Source: Rheum nobile (lineage: Eukaryota > Streptophyta > Magnoliopsida > Caryophyllales > Polygonaceae). Taken from it: DNA of 64,000 nucleotides. Every line of letters starts with the position of its first letter. Positions within the stretch are counted from its first letter, which is position 1. A program made the position numbers and the translations under genes. Positions 46,464-58,371 of this stretch are shown one piece after another. The notes beneath the pieces were generated by a model. It was given only the letters and a program-made list of their open reading frames with translations. It made no database searches and was not told the DNA's origin. The DNA lies in NCBI GenBank assembly GCA_027886185.1, contig WOAB01000109.1, forward strand, positions 7,978,501 to 8,042,500, written 5' to 3'.

Positions 46464-48947
46464 ACATCCAACCAAGGTAATCCATCTTCTGTTTTTAATC
46501 GTGGTATCTTTTCTTCTTCTAAAATCATTGCGGGTAATGGAGATACATTTCCCATTACAAAAGTTGGCCATAAATTCCTATCTTCTACTCCTCCCCTCAA
46601 CCTCAAAAATGTCCTAGTTACCCCGAAACTCATCAAAAATCTCATATCAGTAAGGAAGTTTACTGCAGATAATCATGTTTCCGTTGAATTTGATCCATTT
46701 GGTTTTTCTATGAAGGACCTCACCAACAAGACCGTGATCCACTTGTGCAATAGTCGAGGAGATCTACCTATTCCAGTCCAGTTATGTGTCAATCGTCCAT
46801 CCTCACGCCCTCTCGGCATCTTGCGACCACTCCTCCACCATCTGGCATCGCAGGCTTGGTCATCCTGGCGATCATGTCCTAAATAAATTAGTCTATTTAT
46901 GGTCTATTTCTTGTAATAAAGATCAGTTCGATCTATGTCATGCTTGTCATCTTAGTAAACACTCCAGGCTTCCTTTTGAGTCTTCTATTTCTAAGAGTAG
47001 TTTCCCTTTCCAGATTGTTCATTGTGACCTGTGGATCTCACCAGTGCCTAACAAAACTGGTTTTTAATATTATTTTCTCATTCTTGATGATTTCAGTCAC
47101 TACATATGGACTTTTCCTCTAAGATACAAATCTGAAACAGCAACTCATATTATTAATTTCTCTACGTATGTCAAAAATCAATTCAACTCTTCCATCAAAT
47201 ATATTCAGTGTGATCACGGCAACGAATTTGATAAAACAACTCTTCATTCTTTTCTTCTAAAGTATGGCATTCAATTTTGCTTCGCATGTCCTTACACCTC
47301 TCAACAAAATGGGAAAGTTGAAAGAATAATCTGAACCATCACCATTGTCATCCGTTCTCTTCTCTTCCAAGTTGATCTCCCACCTCGGTTTTGGGTAGAA
47401 GTCTTGCCCACGGCAACACATTTACTGAACCTACTCCCCACAAAAATGCAGGTTATGATCAGCCCACACGAGTCTCTCTTCCACACCGCCCCTACATAGA
47501 GTCATCTTCGGGTTTTGGGGTGCTTATGTTATCCTAATGTGTCAGCCACAATGTCCCACATATTGTCTCCTAGGTCCATTCCATGTCTCCTCATCGGCTA
47601 TGCACCAAACCATTGAGGTTATAGATGCCTTGTTTTTACAACAAATAAAATTATTACTTCCAGGAATGTAATAATAGATGAAACAAATTTTCCCTACAAA
47701 AATAAATCCTCCAAATTGCTCCCATCAAATTCCCTTGATTTGCTAAAATTCTCCATGGATCACTCACTCACCCCAACAAAACCAGCCTCACAAAACAGCC
47801 TCTAGCCGATATGCTCTCCACCAAATCAACCTCAATCTCCAACAAACTCATCCTTATACAACCCATAAATATCCTTTCCTGATTATTCAACCCACCAAAC
47901 AACCCAATCTGCTAAAATCTCTCAACCCCACACCAACTACCAAACAGACGCCAATCTTCATGGCTCATCTCTACCAGCCCCACTCACCATCAACGACCAC
48001 AACATGTGTACCCGATCTAAATCCGGAATCCCAAAGCCAAATATTATCTCCAATCTCTCTCTCTCTCCCAAATCGATCCCATTCCCAAAACATACAAACA
48101 CGCCCTTCAAAGTCCACAATGGTTTAAATCCATGAAAGAAGAATATGATGCTTTGATTAAAAATGGAACTTGGGATCTTGTTCCAACATCGAAGAATGCT
48201 AATATTGTTTTAGGGAAATGGCTATTCCGACACAAGTTTGGGGCGGACGGTTCTCTCAGCAGATACAAGTCTCGATGGGTTGGGTGAGGCTATTCTCAAC
48301 AGCAAGGTATTGACTACGACAAAACTTTCTCTCTGGTAGTCCAGCCCATAACAATCCAGATTACCTTATCTCTTGCTCTCTCCTAACTATGAAAGATCCA
48401 TCAATTGGATGACAAAAATGCATTACTGCATCGCCAGATCAATGGGCTTGTCTATTGTCAACAGCCCCCGGGTTTTGTCAATTTGAAGTTCCCGGATCAT
48501 GTCTGTGAATACAACAAGGCCCTTTATGGATTAAAGCAGGATCCGAGAGCTTGGTTCCACAGGTTTGCTTCCTTCCTACTCAAACTCGGCTTCAAAGGTG
48601 CTAAATCAGATCCTTCTCTCTTTGTGTTTAAATCCGGTGTGAATTTGGCCCACTTACTCCTCGACGTAGACGACATTATTTTGACAGCATCTCCGGCCAC
48701 TTTTCTGCAGTCTGTAATCACGGCTTTAAGCATGGAATTTCCTATGTGATATCTTGGTGTTTTACATTATTTCCTTGGCATTTCTGTCACCAAAACTCCT
48801 TTCGGATTGCATTTAAGTCAAGAGAAATATGCTATGAAAATTCATCAAAAGGCAGGTATGGAATCCTACAACTCCAGGCGCATGCCAGTGGACAACAACG
48901 CCAAACTCGGTTTTGATGCCGGTGCTCCGGTTTTTTATCCGACTCAC
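46464..48947 (+). pseudogene. Protease tail, integrase and RT of element C
   Basis: Continues element C after B2. Protease/pre-integrase region: IIAGNGDTFPITKVGH, LNLKNVLVTPKLIKNL. Integrase zinc region: TIWHRRLGHPGDHVLNKL then CHACHLSKHSR (HHCC type, about 46845-46975). Integrase core: IVHCDLW, QCDHGNEF and a mutated QQNGKVERI (about 47010-47330). RT: WFKSMKEEYDALIKNGTW, VYCQQPPGFVN, ALYGLKQDPRAWFHRF and the catalytic LDVDDIILTA (usually YVDD; about 48655-48690). Many stops and frame changes. It is cut at 48947 by element D. Confidence 0.88.
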
Positions 48948-50070
48948 TGTAGGATCGTGATTGTTAGTTTAGAACAAAGGAACTAAGAATACTGATATTC
49001 AGTTCCCTTCGCAGCAGAAATAAACAATCAAATGTAAATGAACAAGTTTCTTATAGTGGAAACCTTTGATTGCCAACTAGCAATCTAGGATAAAAACCAC
49101 TACCTTTCTTTCGAAAGGATTTCAAGGTCTACTTCTTGATTTCTTATCACTTTGGTTACAAGTTACTTCTAGGAACAAAACACACAGTTCCTTTGCCTTA
49201 CACACAGTTAGACAATCCTAGATAAACTTAACACAAAGTAGAATCAATCCAAGAAGCAGTCCTAAGCACTAAGGAACTGATACACTTATAGTCACAGGAA
49301 CTAGCACACAGCTCTCAAGTTTCTTGACTGGTTCCTCTTGATCTTGGTTTGAGTTGATGATCTTGTTGAGAGTTCACACTTTGATGTTTTCTATGAAGTG
49401 TGATTCTTGTTGTAGTGCTTAAAGATAACACTGAAGCTTATCTTCCTTATATAGTGTATTCTCGAGGTTGAGTCTTCTCTTGGTTCCCACAGAGCAAGCT
49501 TGACCTAGGCTGTGTGGTTATCCTTAATTCACGCTGACTTAAACATATACCAACAACCTAGGCAACTCATAATGCACATTGGTTGGTCAAAGGCTTGAGA
49601 CGAATCTGTCATGTCGTTGTCCAACGCCTTTCGTCTGAGGTTCAGCAACCTAGACACTTTAGAACTGTCTTCTGGATGGTGACAGCCTTGTGACATGTCG
49701 CTTTCAGCAACCTTTGTCTGAGGTTCAGCATTCTAGACATCTTGGAGCCTTCCTTTGGATGGTGGCAGGCTTTAGAAGCTTTGCTCAAGTCGCTTTCACC
49801 ATCTTTTGTCCAAGTTCAGTGTTCCCAGCTTTATTGGGAAAAGCAAAGTCACGTGTTGCACTTCTGGGCACTTCTGGGTTCCTTTGGCTTGCTTGTTTGG
49901 TTTCTTTATCTTGTTTGGCTTCCATGGTTTCAACAACTGTCATGTGGTTCCTTTAAACACATCTTTGAGATAAAACATTAGTATCAAAGTATTTGTCATC
50001 TTCAAAAGTAGAGAAACTAAGGAAAAGAACTCTCATGGGAACTGAGGTTCCTGAGTTCCGTTTCCTAACA
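48948..50070 (-). repeat. 3' LTR of Sirevirus D
   Basis: Read on the minus strand it starts TGTTAGGAAACGGAACTC and ends CGATCCTACA. Near the LTR end is the pair AGTTCC/GGAACT (48979-48984 and 49001-49006). Confidence 0.93.
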
Positions 50071-50331
50071 ATTTCCCCCTTTTTGATGATGACAAATATA
50101 AGGAACCTGGCAATATAATAAGGATATGAGATTCATGAGAACAGTTCAACTAAGAGATTTACAACTTTATAAAATAATGAGAGAACATTCAATAGTTGTA
50201 AATTCCCCCTAAGCAAATGAACTAAGTTATTCGAGTTCCCCCTCAGAAATAGAACGGGTTCAGATTTCCTATAAGTCCTGTAGTTCCAAGAGTTCAAGGT
50301 TCCTATACATTTTCCCCCTTTTGACATCATC
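50071..50331 (-). promoter_or_regulatory. Duplicated polypurine tracts of D
   Basis: On the minus strand: GATGATGTCAAAAGGGGGAAA (50309-50331) and, next to the LTR, ATCATCAAAAAGGGGGAAAT (50071-50092). Confidence 0.88.
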
Positions 50332-50629
50332 GAAAAGATCAATTAACTTATCAAGTGTAGGATATCAATATGAAATAAACAATTGCTTTAAACCCATGAA
50401 AGTCACCATAATAGAAACTTAAGGCAAAGACAAAAATGTAGTAGACAAACTCCCGGAAAAGTTCATTAATCATTAAAACCAACACATTGTTCATAGATGC
50501 ATAGTAGAAAGACAAACAAAGATCACAAGCAACTTGAAACAAACAAAAGAAGGATAGGAGTGGTAGGTAGAATCCTAGGGAACTACTAGCACAATGTGTT
50601 GTTACATCACTGGGAACTAGGAAAGTCAT

Positions 50630-50801
50630 TCCTTTTCTTCTTCAGCATCATTCTTTTCCTCAGTTCCCTCATCTTGGCCTGTAGCCGTCTTAGGGGTATC
50701 CTTCATCTCAGCTGCCTGAGCTCCTCCAATCGCAGCCTCATCTCAGCTTCTTCCTCATCTAGAGCAAGGTGAAGGTTGAAGTTTTTTTTTTCTTTTTTTT
50801 T
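50630..50801 (-). pseudogene. Relic of the extra 3' ORF of D
   Basis: On the minus strand a short frame, Met-Ala, a Lys run, then LDEEEAEMRLRLEELRQLR, followed in another frame by TPKTATGQDEGTEEKNDAEE. The acidic composition resembles the C-terminal tail of the B2 ORF, but the central domain is absent. The assignment is tentative. Confidence 0.4.
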
Positions 50802-51339
50802 TTGGCCATTTAAGGAGTTTGGTGTTTTGAGAGCAAGGGAATCAAGAATTCTGAGAACAAGGAGAGCAGAGTACTTGGTTCATTGAAACAGGAGTCCCTA
50901 AATACCTCTTGTGCATCGTTTGGGGCCGTTGGAAGAGAAATCTCTAGGGAAACGGCTCTTTTAATTTCAGCTTTTTTCGTTCTTTGTAACGGTCACAAAA
51001 TCAGAAGGCAGACATTCAAAAATCTCATCAAAGCCGAGCCGTACAGGGAACTCTGACGCTGTTTATTGCATTAAATGTTGTCTCGGGAAGACGCGAGTTT
51101 CTACTAGCCATTTAGGAATATTGTCTTTCCTAGTTCCTTTCTGGCGATTTCTTCATTGTGCTAGAGGGATATATGGGAACTTTTAGTATAGGGATTTTAG
51201 ACACAAGACATGAAAGTACGTTCCCATAAATGACATCGGGGAGGTCCATTTATCATATTGCATACTAATTCCCAGAGAGGGTTAAGAGATGGATCATAGG
51301 GAACTAGATTGTGCAATGAGGCAAGGGAGGGTCATAGTA

Positions 51340-51391
51340 CACAATCATCATTTCGGCTTATATCATGAGGTTAGAATATGATCAGATTGTG
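51340..51391 (-). promoter_or_regulatory. Conserved post-pol hairpin, D
   Basis: Perfect arms CACAATC (51340-51346) and GATTGTG (51385-51391). On the minus strand the loop carries ACCTCATGATATAAGCC, and an inner ATCAT/ATGAT pair is present. It lies about 220 bp after the pol stop, as in element A (about 210 bp). Confidence 0.72.
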
Positions 51392-51614
51392 ACTTTTGGG
51401 CTAACAAATAAACTAGGACAATGATTGAGTTAAAATGAAAAGGACTTTTAAGGAGAAGAGCTAGAAAATTTTATCAAAGCCTTTTGAGTAACTATTATAG
51501 ATGTGTGGGTTTATTGCAAGAGAGATAACACAAAGATTCCAAGACAAAATAAGTAAAAAGATCTGAACTAGTCAATCAAGGGAACTGGAGAGTAACTTCA
51601 AACTAAAGGAACTG

Positions 51615-52886
51615 CTAGTTTATAGGAATCATTCTCAGTTCTAATCTAAGGTTCTCGAAGGGAACTCTATTCAAAGCTTTGGTGAATATATCTGCAATTT
51701 GATCTTCAGTCCTACAAAATTTCATAATGATGTTCCCTTTCTCAACATGATCTCTAAGGAAGTGATGCCTTATATCTATATGTTTGGTCCTAGTATAATG
51801 CACAGGATTCTTAGAAATGTTTATAGCACTAGTATTATCACAAAGAATAGTGAGAGGACCATAAGACATACCAAAATCCGTGAGTTGTTGCTTTAGCCAT
51901 AAGAGTTGGGAACAACAAGAGGCAGCTGCAATGTACTCAGATTCTGTGGTGGAGAAGGAGACTGAGATTTGTTTCTTTGAACCCCATGACACAAGACAAG
52001 GGCCGAGGAATTGTGCCATTCCAGAAGTACTTTTCCTATCCACCAAGTATCCAGCATAATCAGCATCAATGAAACCTATCAGCTCAAAGGGACACTCTTT
52101 GGAGTACCAAATGCAGAGTGAGTCAGTTCCCTTGAGATATCGGAATATCCTTTTCACAGCTACTAAGTGTGTTTCTCTTGGACATGATTGAAACCTAGCA
52201 CACAAGCAAACAACAAACACAATGTCTGGACGACTAGCTGTTAGATACATGAGGGAACCTATCATACCTCTATAGAGTTTTTCTTCCACAAGAGGACTTG
52301 AGTGATCTTTGTCCAAATGGGGGATGGTAGAGATAGGAGTTGAGAGGGGCTTGCAAGAATCCATTTTGAACTTTTTCAACAGTTCCCTGACATACTTTTG
52401 TTGGTGAATTTGTATGCCATCTTTCTTTTGGGATATTTTCAATCCGAGTAAGAAGGTGAGTTCCCTTATTAGACTCATTTCAAATTCACTGTTCATCAAG
52501 TCTTTGAACTTATCTACAAGGGACAAGTTAGTGGAACAAAAAATGATATCATCAACATAAATTTGAACCACTAGGATGTTACCTTCTTCTTCTTGGATGA
52601 AGAGAGTCTTGTCAATGATTCCACGCCTGTAACCATTGGAGAGTAGGAACTGGGCAAGACGGTCATACCAAGCTCTAGGGGCTTGCTTGAGACCATACAA
52701 GGCTTTGTCTAGGAAGTAGACATGGTCTGGATGATCACTGTCTTCAAAGCCGGGTGGTTGCTTGACATAGACTTCCTCTTGAAGAATGCCATTAAGGAAG
52801 GCGGTCTTTACATCCATTTGGAATAGTTTGAAGCCCTTGTGTGATGTGAAGGCAATCAATAACCTTATTGCTTCAATCCTTGCCAC
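51615..52886 (-). CDS. RT C-terminal two-thirds and RNase H of Sirevirus D (open)
   Basis: A 423-codon open frame. It begins inside the RT ([32 protein letters not shown]), with [26 protein letters not shown] and the catalytic YVDDIIFC. RNase H follows: [49 protein letters not shown] and [14 protein letters not shown]. The true frame continues from 53702 but for one TAA (CAA in related copies) at about 52918-52920. All RT and RNase H core residues visible here look normal. Probably part of a polyprotein, so the Met at 52886 is not a real start. Confidence 0.9.
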   Translation of the reverse strand: MARIEAIRLLIAFTSHKGFKLFQMDVKTAFLNGILQEEVYVKQPPGFEDSDHPDHVYFLDKALYGLKQAPRAWYDRLAQFLLSNGYRRGIIDKTLFIQEEEGNILVVQIYVDDIIFCSTNLSLVDKFKDLMNSEFEMSLIRELTFLLGLKISQKKDGIQIHQQKYVRELLKKFKMDSCKPLSTPISTIPHLDKDHSSPLVEEKLYRGMIGSLMYLTASRPDIVFVVCLCARFQSCPRETHLVAVKRIFRYLKGTDSLCIWYSKECPFELIGFIDADYAGYLVDRKSTSGMAQFLGPCLVSWGSKKQISVSFSTTESEYIAAASCCSQLLWLKQQLTDFGMSYGPLTILCDNTSAINISKNPVHYTRTKHIDIRHHFLRDHVEKGNIIMKFCRTEDQIADIFTKALNRVPFENLRLELRMIPIN

Positions 52887-52920
52887 TGGAGCATAAGTTT
52901 CATCATAGTCGATTCCTTCT

Positions 52921-53727
52921 TATTGATTGTATCCTTGAGCAACAAGCCTTGATTTGTTCCTAATTACAGCTCCTGAGTCATCGAGCTTGTTTCTGAAAAC
53001 CCATCTAGTTCCTATGATATGCTTATTTTTGGGGCGGGGAACTAGATGCCAGACTTTGTTCATTTCAAACTGATGAAGTTCTTCTTGCATGGCTTGGATC
53101 CAATCTACATCCTTCAGTGCTTCACCTATATTCTTTGGTTCCACAATAGATAAGAAAGCATAAAAGGTTAGATCATCGAACCTGACTGGAGGCTTGATGG
53201 TTCTTCTTTCTCTATTGGGAGCTAGAGCATTTGATGTGGAGGCATCTTGATTTGAACATTCAGCTTCAACTTCTATGTTGGGATCACCTTCTCCATTTAA
53301 TAACATGTGAGAGGATGAATCATTTATGTCTCCACATGTATTATCTTCAAGTTCATGGTTCCCAGAAATGGATTGTTGTTGATTATCCATGGGAACTGGT
53401 GGAGGAATTTGTGCAGCTGGGTAGGAACTAGGTGTTGTGATGTCTTCATCTGGATCTTCTTGAGGTGACTTGGGAAATGGATCTTCAAAGGAGCTGGTGG
53501 TGTTCTGCATATTTCTACCAAGTGATTTCTCATTAAAAATAACATGAACACTTTCTTCTACCTTTTTAGTCCTTTTGTTAAAGACCTTGTATGATTTGCT
53601 GCTTGACGCATATCCAATGAAGATCCCTTCATCACTCCTTAAGTCGAATTTGCCAAGATTATCTTTCCCATTGTTATGCACAAAGCATTTGCATCCGAAC
53701 ACCCTAAGATGTAAAATGTTGGGAACT
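52921..53727 (-). pseudogene. Integrase C-terminus and RT N-terminus of D
   Basis: In frame with the downstream RT apart from the TAA at its end. It has LHLRVFGCKCFVHNN, EGIFIGYASSSKSYKVFN (integrase C-terminal GKGY-like region), a Pro/Ser-rich linker, then the RT start PKNIGEALKDVDWIQAMQEE, VWHLVPRPKNKHIIGTRWVF. The upstream edge is the solo LTR insertion at 53728. Confidence 0.88.
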
Positions 53728-55215
53728 TGATAAGCACTATTGTGTAGGGCTTAACTACGAGTTATTAGAGGTTTTATTGGTGCCATTCGGGTAGATTTAG
53801 ACACATTCATGTGCATGGTGTTTGGGGGCGAAGATTGGTGTTTTGGTGGTGTTTTGAGCTTATTGGAGTACATTTGAAGATTCGGGATATGGAGCCACCA
53901 AGGAGTATGGAGTTAGAGAGGAGAAGTGTGGATTTGGTGGTCTGGAGAAGCAAATTGAAGATATCCAGAGGAAGAGAAGTTGACCACTGAGGAGACGAAG
54001 AAGAACCAAGGAGAGAGTCCACACGAGAGTAGAAGAACAATGTGCTGAATTCAATTGATTCGTTATCTCTACTCAGATGTCCAAATGCAGTGATTCCAAT
54101 TCGAGGAGTTATATATTGAAGTCTACTACAAGTCCCCAAAATATGAGCGCATTCCGAGTTTGGAATCAAAAGTTATGACGTTTTTACGAAAGTGTCGCAG
54201 ATGTTGAAAATCGAGAAGTAGCCGCGATCGCGGGTACTGTTCACCCGCGATCGCGGGTCATGAGCACCGAAAGCTGCGTCCTTTCCTGAGCTTATCTTTT
54301 CATATTTCTTTTTCCCCTTTTTCTCATTTTAATTTAGTTATTTTCTTAATGGGCTAGGTCATTTGTTAGAGCCCTATAAATACTTTCTTTTAGCATTAGT
54401 TTTAAGAGTCCACACTCTTATTCCACTTTAGTTGCAATTTTAATCGTTGTTTACTTTTCCTTTGAAGTTCACCATGACTATGAGGAGCTAAGCCTCTTTG
54501 GCTTAGTCTGGTAATGGAAGCATGAGTTTATTCATCTGGTTGTGAGGTTTTGTTCTTATCTATTTATTCCTATTGAGTTATATTATCTCTTCTAAGCTTA
54601 TTCCATTGGATTTCATTAATTGCACTAGCACGCGCAACTAGTTGTTATTGGTGATTTTCATATTGCTAGGATTAGGAAACTGTTGGGCTAACGTCCTATT
54701 CTGCTGTAGCAACTACAATTTACATGCTCTGGTTGAAATTGTTCTATTGTAGGGAGAGATAATTACATGGTAAATGCATCTGAGCGAGCGTTCTGTGTAT
54801 CCTGGTTAATTCTTATATGCATTGCTGCCTTTGGGTTGAACCTTTAGTGGTACTAGGGTTATTCATTGGTAAGGGTTCTTTGTGGAAGGTTTCCCTCTGA
54901 ATTTACATAAGATCGGGACAGGAATAACCGAATAGGAAGATAGGACTTAATCTATGAACAACCTTTGAATGACTTATGTGGACATTACTTGGCTAAGTGT
55001 TTTTCTCTATTGATATTTCATCCATTCTACTTTGCTTTGTTTGTTTCGTTTGTGACCAACCAACCATACAACCCCCCTTTGTGACATTGCATGCTACCAC
55101 CATTGAATTCATTCCTTCTTTGTGGGATCGACCCTGACTTGCTTACTATACTTTGTTTAGTGAGGATTTTAGGATTTATTTTTGATTGGGGATACGACGA
55201 CTACTCCTCCGATCA
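53728..55215 (+). mobile_element. Solo LTR, gypsy-like, nested in integrase of D
   Basis: Starts TGATAAGCACTATTG, ends CTCCGATCA, flanked by GAACT (53723-53727 and 55216-55220). Removing it with one duplication rejoins the integrase frame. A TATA box (CTATAAATA, about 54374) follows a pair of 12-bp palindromes CCGCGATCGCGG (54222-54233 and 54245-54256). The end GGGATCGACCCTGACTTGC... GATACGACGACT resembles Tat/Athila-type LTR ends. A different family from the LTRs at 1-581 and 13003-14574. Confidence 0.9.
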
Positions 55216-56310
55216 GAACTCTTCCTCTCAGAAGTTCATAGGGTGTTTTCTCTGTGATTGGGCGAAGCATAGCTCGATTGATGATGTAGCAGGCTGTATT
55301 GATTGCCTCAGCCCAGAATGATTGAGGGAGTCCACTTGAGATGAGCATAGTTCGAGCCATGTCTTCTAAGGTTCTATTCTTCCTTTCCACTACTCCATTT
55401 TGTTGAGGAGTATATGGTGCAGAGAAGTTATGATCAATGTCATGCTCATTGCAAAAAGTTAGAAATTCTCCATTTTCGAACTCAGTACCATGGTCAGAAC
55501 GAATAGAATTGATGGAACAATCGAGAGATTTTTCTAACATGGGAACCAGATCCTTAAATCGTCCAATGACTTCACTTTTAGATTTTATGAATATTGTCCA
55601 AGTAAAATGAGAGAAGTCATCGACGAGAACAAAGATATACCTGTTTCCTCCTAGGCTTTGAACTCTCATGGATCCACAAAGGTCCATGTGAATGAGTTCA
55701 AGGGGCCTTGAGAAACTTACCATATTCTTGGATTTAAAGGAACTCCGAGCTTGTTTCCCTCTTACACAGTTTGAGCATAGTTCCTCATATATGCCACTTA
55801 TCTTTGGGAGGCCTCTGACTAGCTCCTTTGAGTGTAGCTTTTGGATTAATTTGGTACTTGTATGACCAAGACGTTGATTCCACAAGTTCGTTTGATCATT
55901 CAGAGTTGAGAGACAAAGTTTCTCCTTGGGAACGAAGGAAGGGTCAACAACATACACATTGTTGAACCTTTTACCTTTTAAGATGATTTGTCCAGAGGAG
56001 TTAAGGACAGTGCATTCATTTGATTTGAATCTAACTTCGTTGTCTCCTTGATCACACAGCTGTGACACACTAATTAGATCAAAACCAAGATTATCAACAA
56101 GGTGAACTTTGTTTACCTTAATGTGGTCATTGAGATTCACAGTTCCTATCCCACAAATTTTCCCTTTGCTTTTGTCTCCAAAGGAGATGTTCCCTCCTTG
56201 GAGGGGTTGAAGAGAGGTCATTTGATTTCTTCTTCCGGTCATATGGCACGAGCAACCACTGTCAATATACCATAGTTGAGGTTGCCTCTCTTCTTTCTAC
56301 ACACAAGGAA
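55216..56310 (-). pseudogene. Protease and integrase of Sirevirus D
   Basis: The protease motif WYIDSGCSCHMTG is at about 56278-56240. Upstream of it the frame has TGA at 56389 and TAGs near 56310 and 56300. The integrase follows in frame: LWNQRLGHTSTKLIQKLHS and CSNCVRGKQARSSFKS (HHCC zinc region, about 55880-55740); catalytic core IHMDLCGSMR (D), SDHGTEFENG (D), and APYTPQQNGVVERKNRTL with the E residue (about 55700-55385); ELLRGR at the solo LTR junction. The integrase itself is open and its D,D,E residues are present. Confidence 0.9.
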
Positions 56311-56389
56311 ACTAAGATTTCTGAACCCAGTGAAGCTTGGCTTTACTGGGGGGATTAGCATGTGATTTATTATTTCGAGTCTGTGAATG

Positions 56390-58356
56390 TCAAGGGAACT
56401 GGTTCCTTTCATGGTAGTATGCACTTTTCTCATTATCATAGTTCCTTTTCTTAGAACACTCAGTGTTGTAATGACCATTCTTACCACAATAGAAACACAA
56501 ACGATTGTACACAACATGACCATATTTTCCCTTTTCTGGCCTAAAAGGTTTTTCATTTTTTCTTTTATTGAAATCAACATTATTTCTAACCTTACCATGA
56601 GCCATGTCCACGTACCTTTTGTGAGCAAAGGAGTTAGTAAACCACTTGTCTTTAGGAGATACTTTCTCCTTTCCCTTAGGTTCCCTTTCAAAGGCCTTAG
56701 GGTCCCTCTTTGGACTTTTAGAATTTTCTACGAGAAGCTTGGCAACCTCAGCCTTGTTCTCAAGAACCATGATCTTCTCTAATAGGAACCGATTCCTATC
56801 TCGAGAAGTCGCAAGAGAAGTACTGAGGTTCTCATTCATCTCAACAAGTTCACGTCTAACCTTTTCATTTTCAGCATCATCATTGATCTTGTTGTTAATG
56901 TATCCAACTCCATGGCGTTGTTTCACAAAGACAGTTTGATTTACTGTTTTTTCTTTTATAGAATCAGTGAGATCATCTAACCTATCAATTATAGATTGAA
57001 GCAAGACATTTCCAGATAGGTTATCATGCATAGGAACTGTAACAAATTCTATCTTAGATTCACTACAAGATTGACAAATTTTAAGGGAACTAGCATGCAT
57101 ATTACTAACTTCCATGAGTTTGGATTTGGTTTCAGCAAGATCTTTCTCAGTTTCTTCAAGTTTCTTACTCCACACAGAGTTCTCAACAGTTAAACCAGCA
57201 ATCTCATCTTCACAATCATCAAGTTTTTGTTGAAGAGCACTAGTTTCCTTCCCTAGATTTTTTATGATCTTTAGAAGTTGTTTCTTGTCACAATCAACTA
57301 GAGTTTTTAAGAAGTCATCAGAAGTTACCTCAAGGTCTTCTGAGTCGCTTAGGTCTCCTTTTTCCATGAGGCATCTTCCTCCAGAGAATCCACTTAGGTC
57401 TAGTTCATCATCTGAGTCTTCTCCCTATGAGGCCACAAGAGCCTTTTTCCTTTGAGATCTTTCATCTTCTTTGGAATCTTCTTTGTTGGGACAGCTCTTA
57501 GCGTAGTGTCCCTTTTCTTTGCACTCATAGCAAGAAATATATTTGAGATCTCTCCTTGGTCCATTGTGAGAGGAACTGCCTTTTTGGAACTTTCTCTTCA
57601 TAAAGAATTTTTTAATGTTCTTTGTGAAGAGAGCTGTAAGTTCATCCTCCTCATCTTCTAGGTCTGAGTTCTCCTGTTCCATCTCAAGCCTTGAGAAGGC
57701 TTTGGAGATTTTAAGGGCAATTCCTTTCTCCAGTTTTTTGTCAGCATTGACTTTGGTGTGTTCTCCTTCTTCAACCTCCAGTTTCCCTATGATTTGAGTC
57801 AAGGGAAGAGATTGGATACCTGGTGTGTTCTTCATGATTCCTTTGATGAGGGTGAACTTAGAGTTAAGTCCATTGATGACCACCAGTGATTTGGAGACTT
57901 CATCAAGGGTGACCTCAGCCGCTGTTAATTTTCCAATGAGCCTATTGAAGCAAGAGTAATACTCAGAGATGGTTTCAGTTTCCATCATTTTGAATGTGTG
58001 GTATTCTCCTTCTAAAGCAAACTTCCGGCTTTGCTTTAGTTTCTCACTTCCTTCATGCATGTCCTTGAGTGCTTGCCATATCTCTTTCGCCGTCTTGATT
58101 CCTATGACTTTGTCCATATCTTCTCTATCCAGTCCATTGAGAATGAACTGTCTAGCCTTGGCGTTCTTTTCCATGATGACATAATGCTCAGGTTTCCAAT
58201 CTTCTTCCTTTTGGTTGAGATCGACATAGCCATCTTCATTCTCGACTATCCTCCAACATTGGTAGTCATTGGTTTTTATGTGGCTTTCCATGCACTTGGC
58301 CCACCATGTTTCCTCTCCCTTCTTTCGGAGATGTGGTTTGTTGGTGGAGATTCCGA
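56390..58356 (-). pseudogene. Gag of Sirevirus D (main part)
   Basis: Starts after the CACTA insertion with STNKPHLRKKGEETWWAKCM. Core: IKTNDYQCWRIVENEDGY, AKEIWQALKDMHEGSEK, NGLNSKFTLIKGIMKN. First knuckle CYECKEKGHYAKSC (about 57530-57490). A UAG at 57425-57427 follows KKALVAS; the same frame stays open after it for 345 codons with an acidic segment (SDSEDLEVTSDD), a coiled-coil-like region (57250-56900) and a second knuckle CFYCGKNGHYNTEC (about 56500-56460), ending at a TGA (56389). The UAG is in the position of the Trp of VVVWGD in A and of the UAG in B1. Confidence 0.87.
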
Positions 58357-58371
58357 CACTAGTGGAAAAAA

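Noticed and set aside
49690..49981. Open frames in the D LTR, also present near 62117-62401
   Set aside because: LTR copies of the same sequence; no recognisable protein.
53728..55215. A host-gene promoter or intron inside D
   Set aside because: TG...CA ends and exact GAACT duplications that rejoin the integrase frame show it is an inserted LTR.
56239..56691. 150-codon minus-strand frame overlapping gag and protease of D
   Set aside because: It is out of frame with both conserved domains and has no motif of its own.
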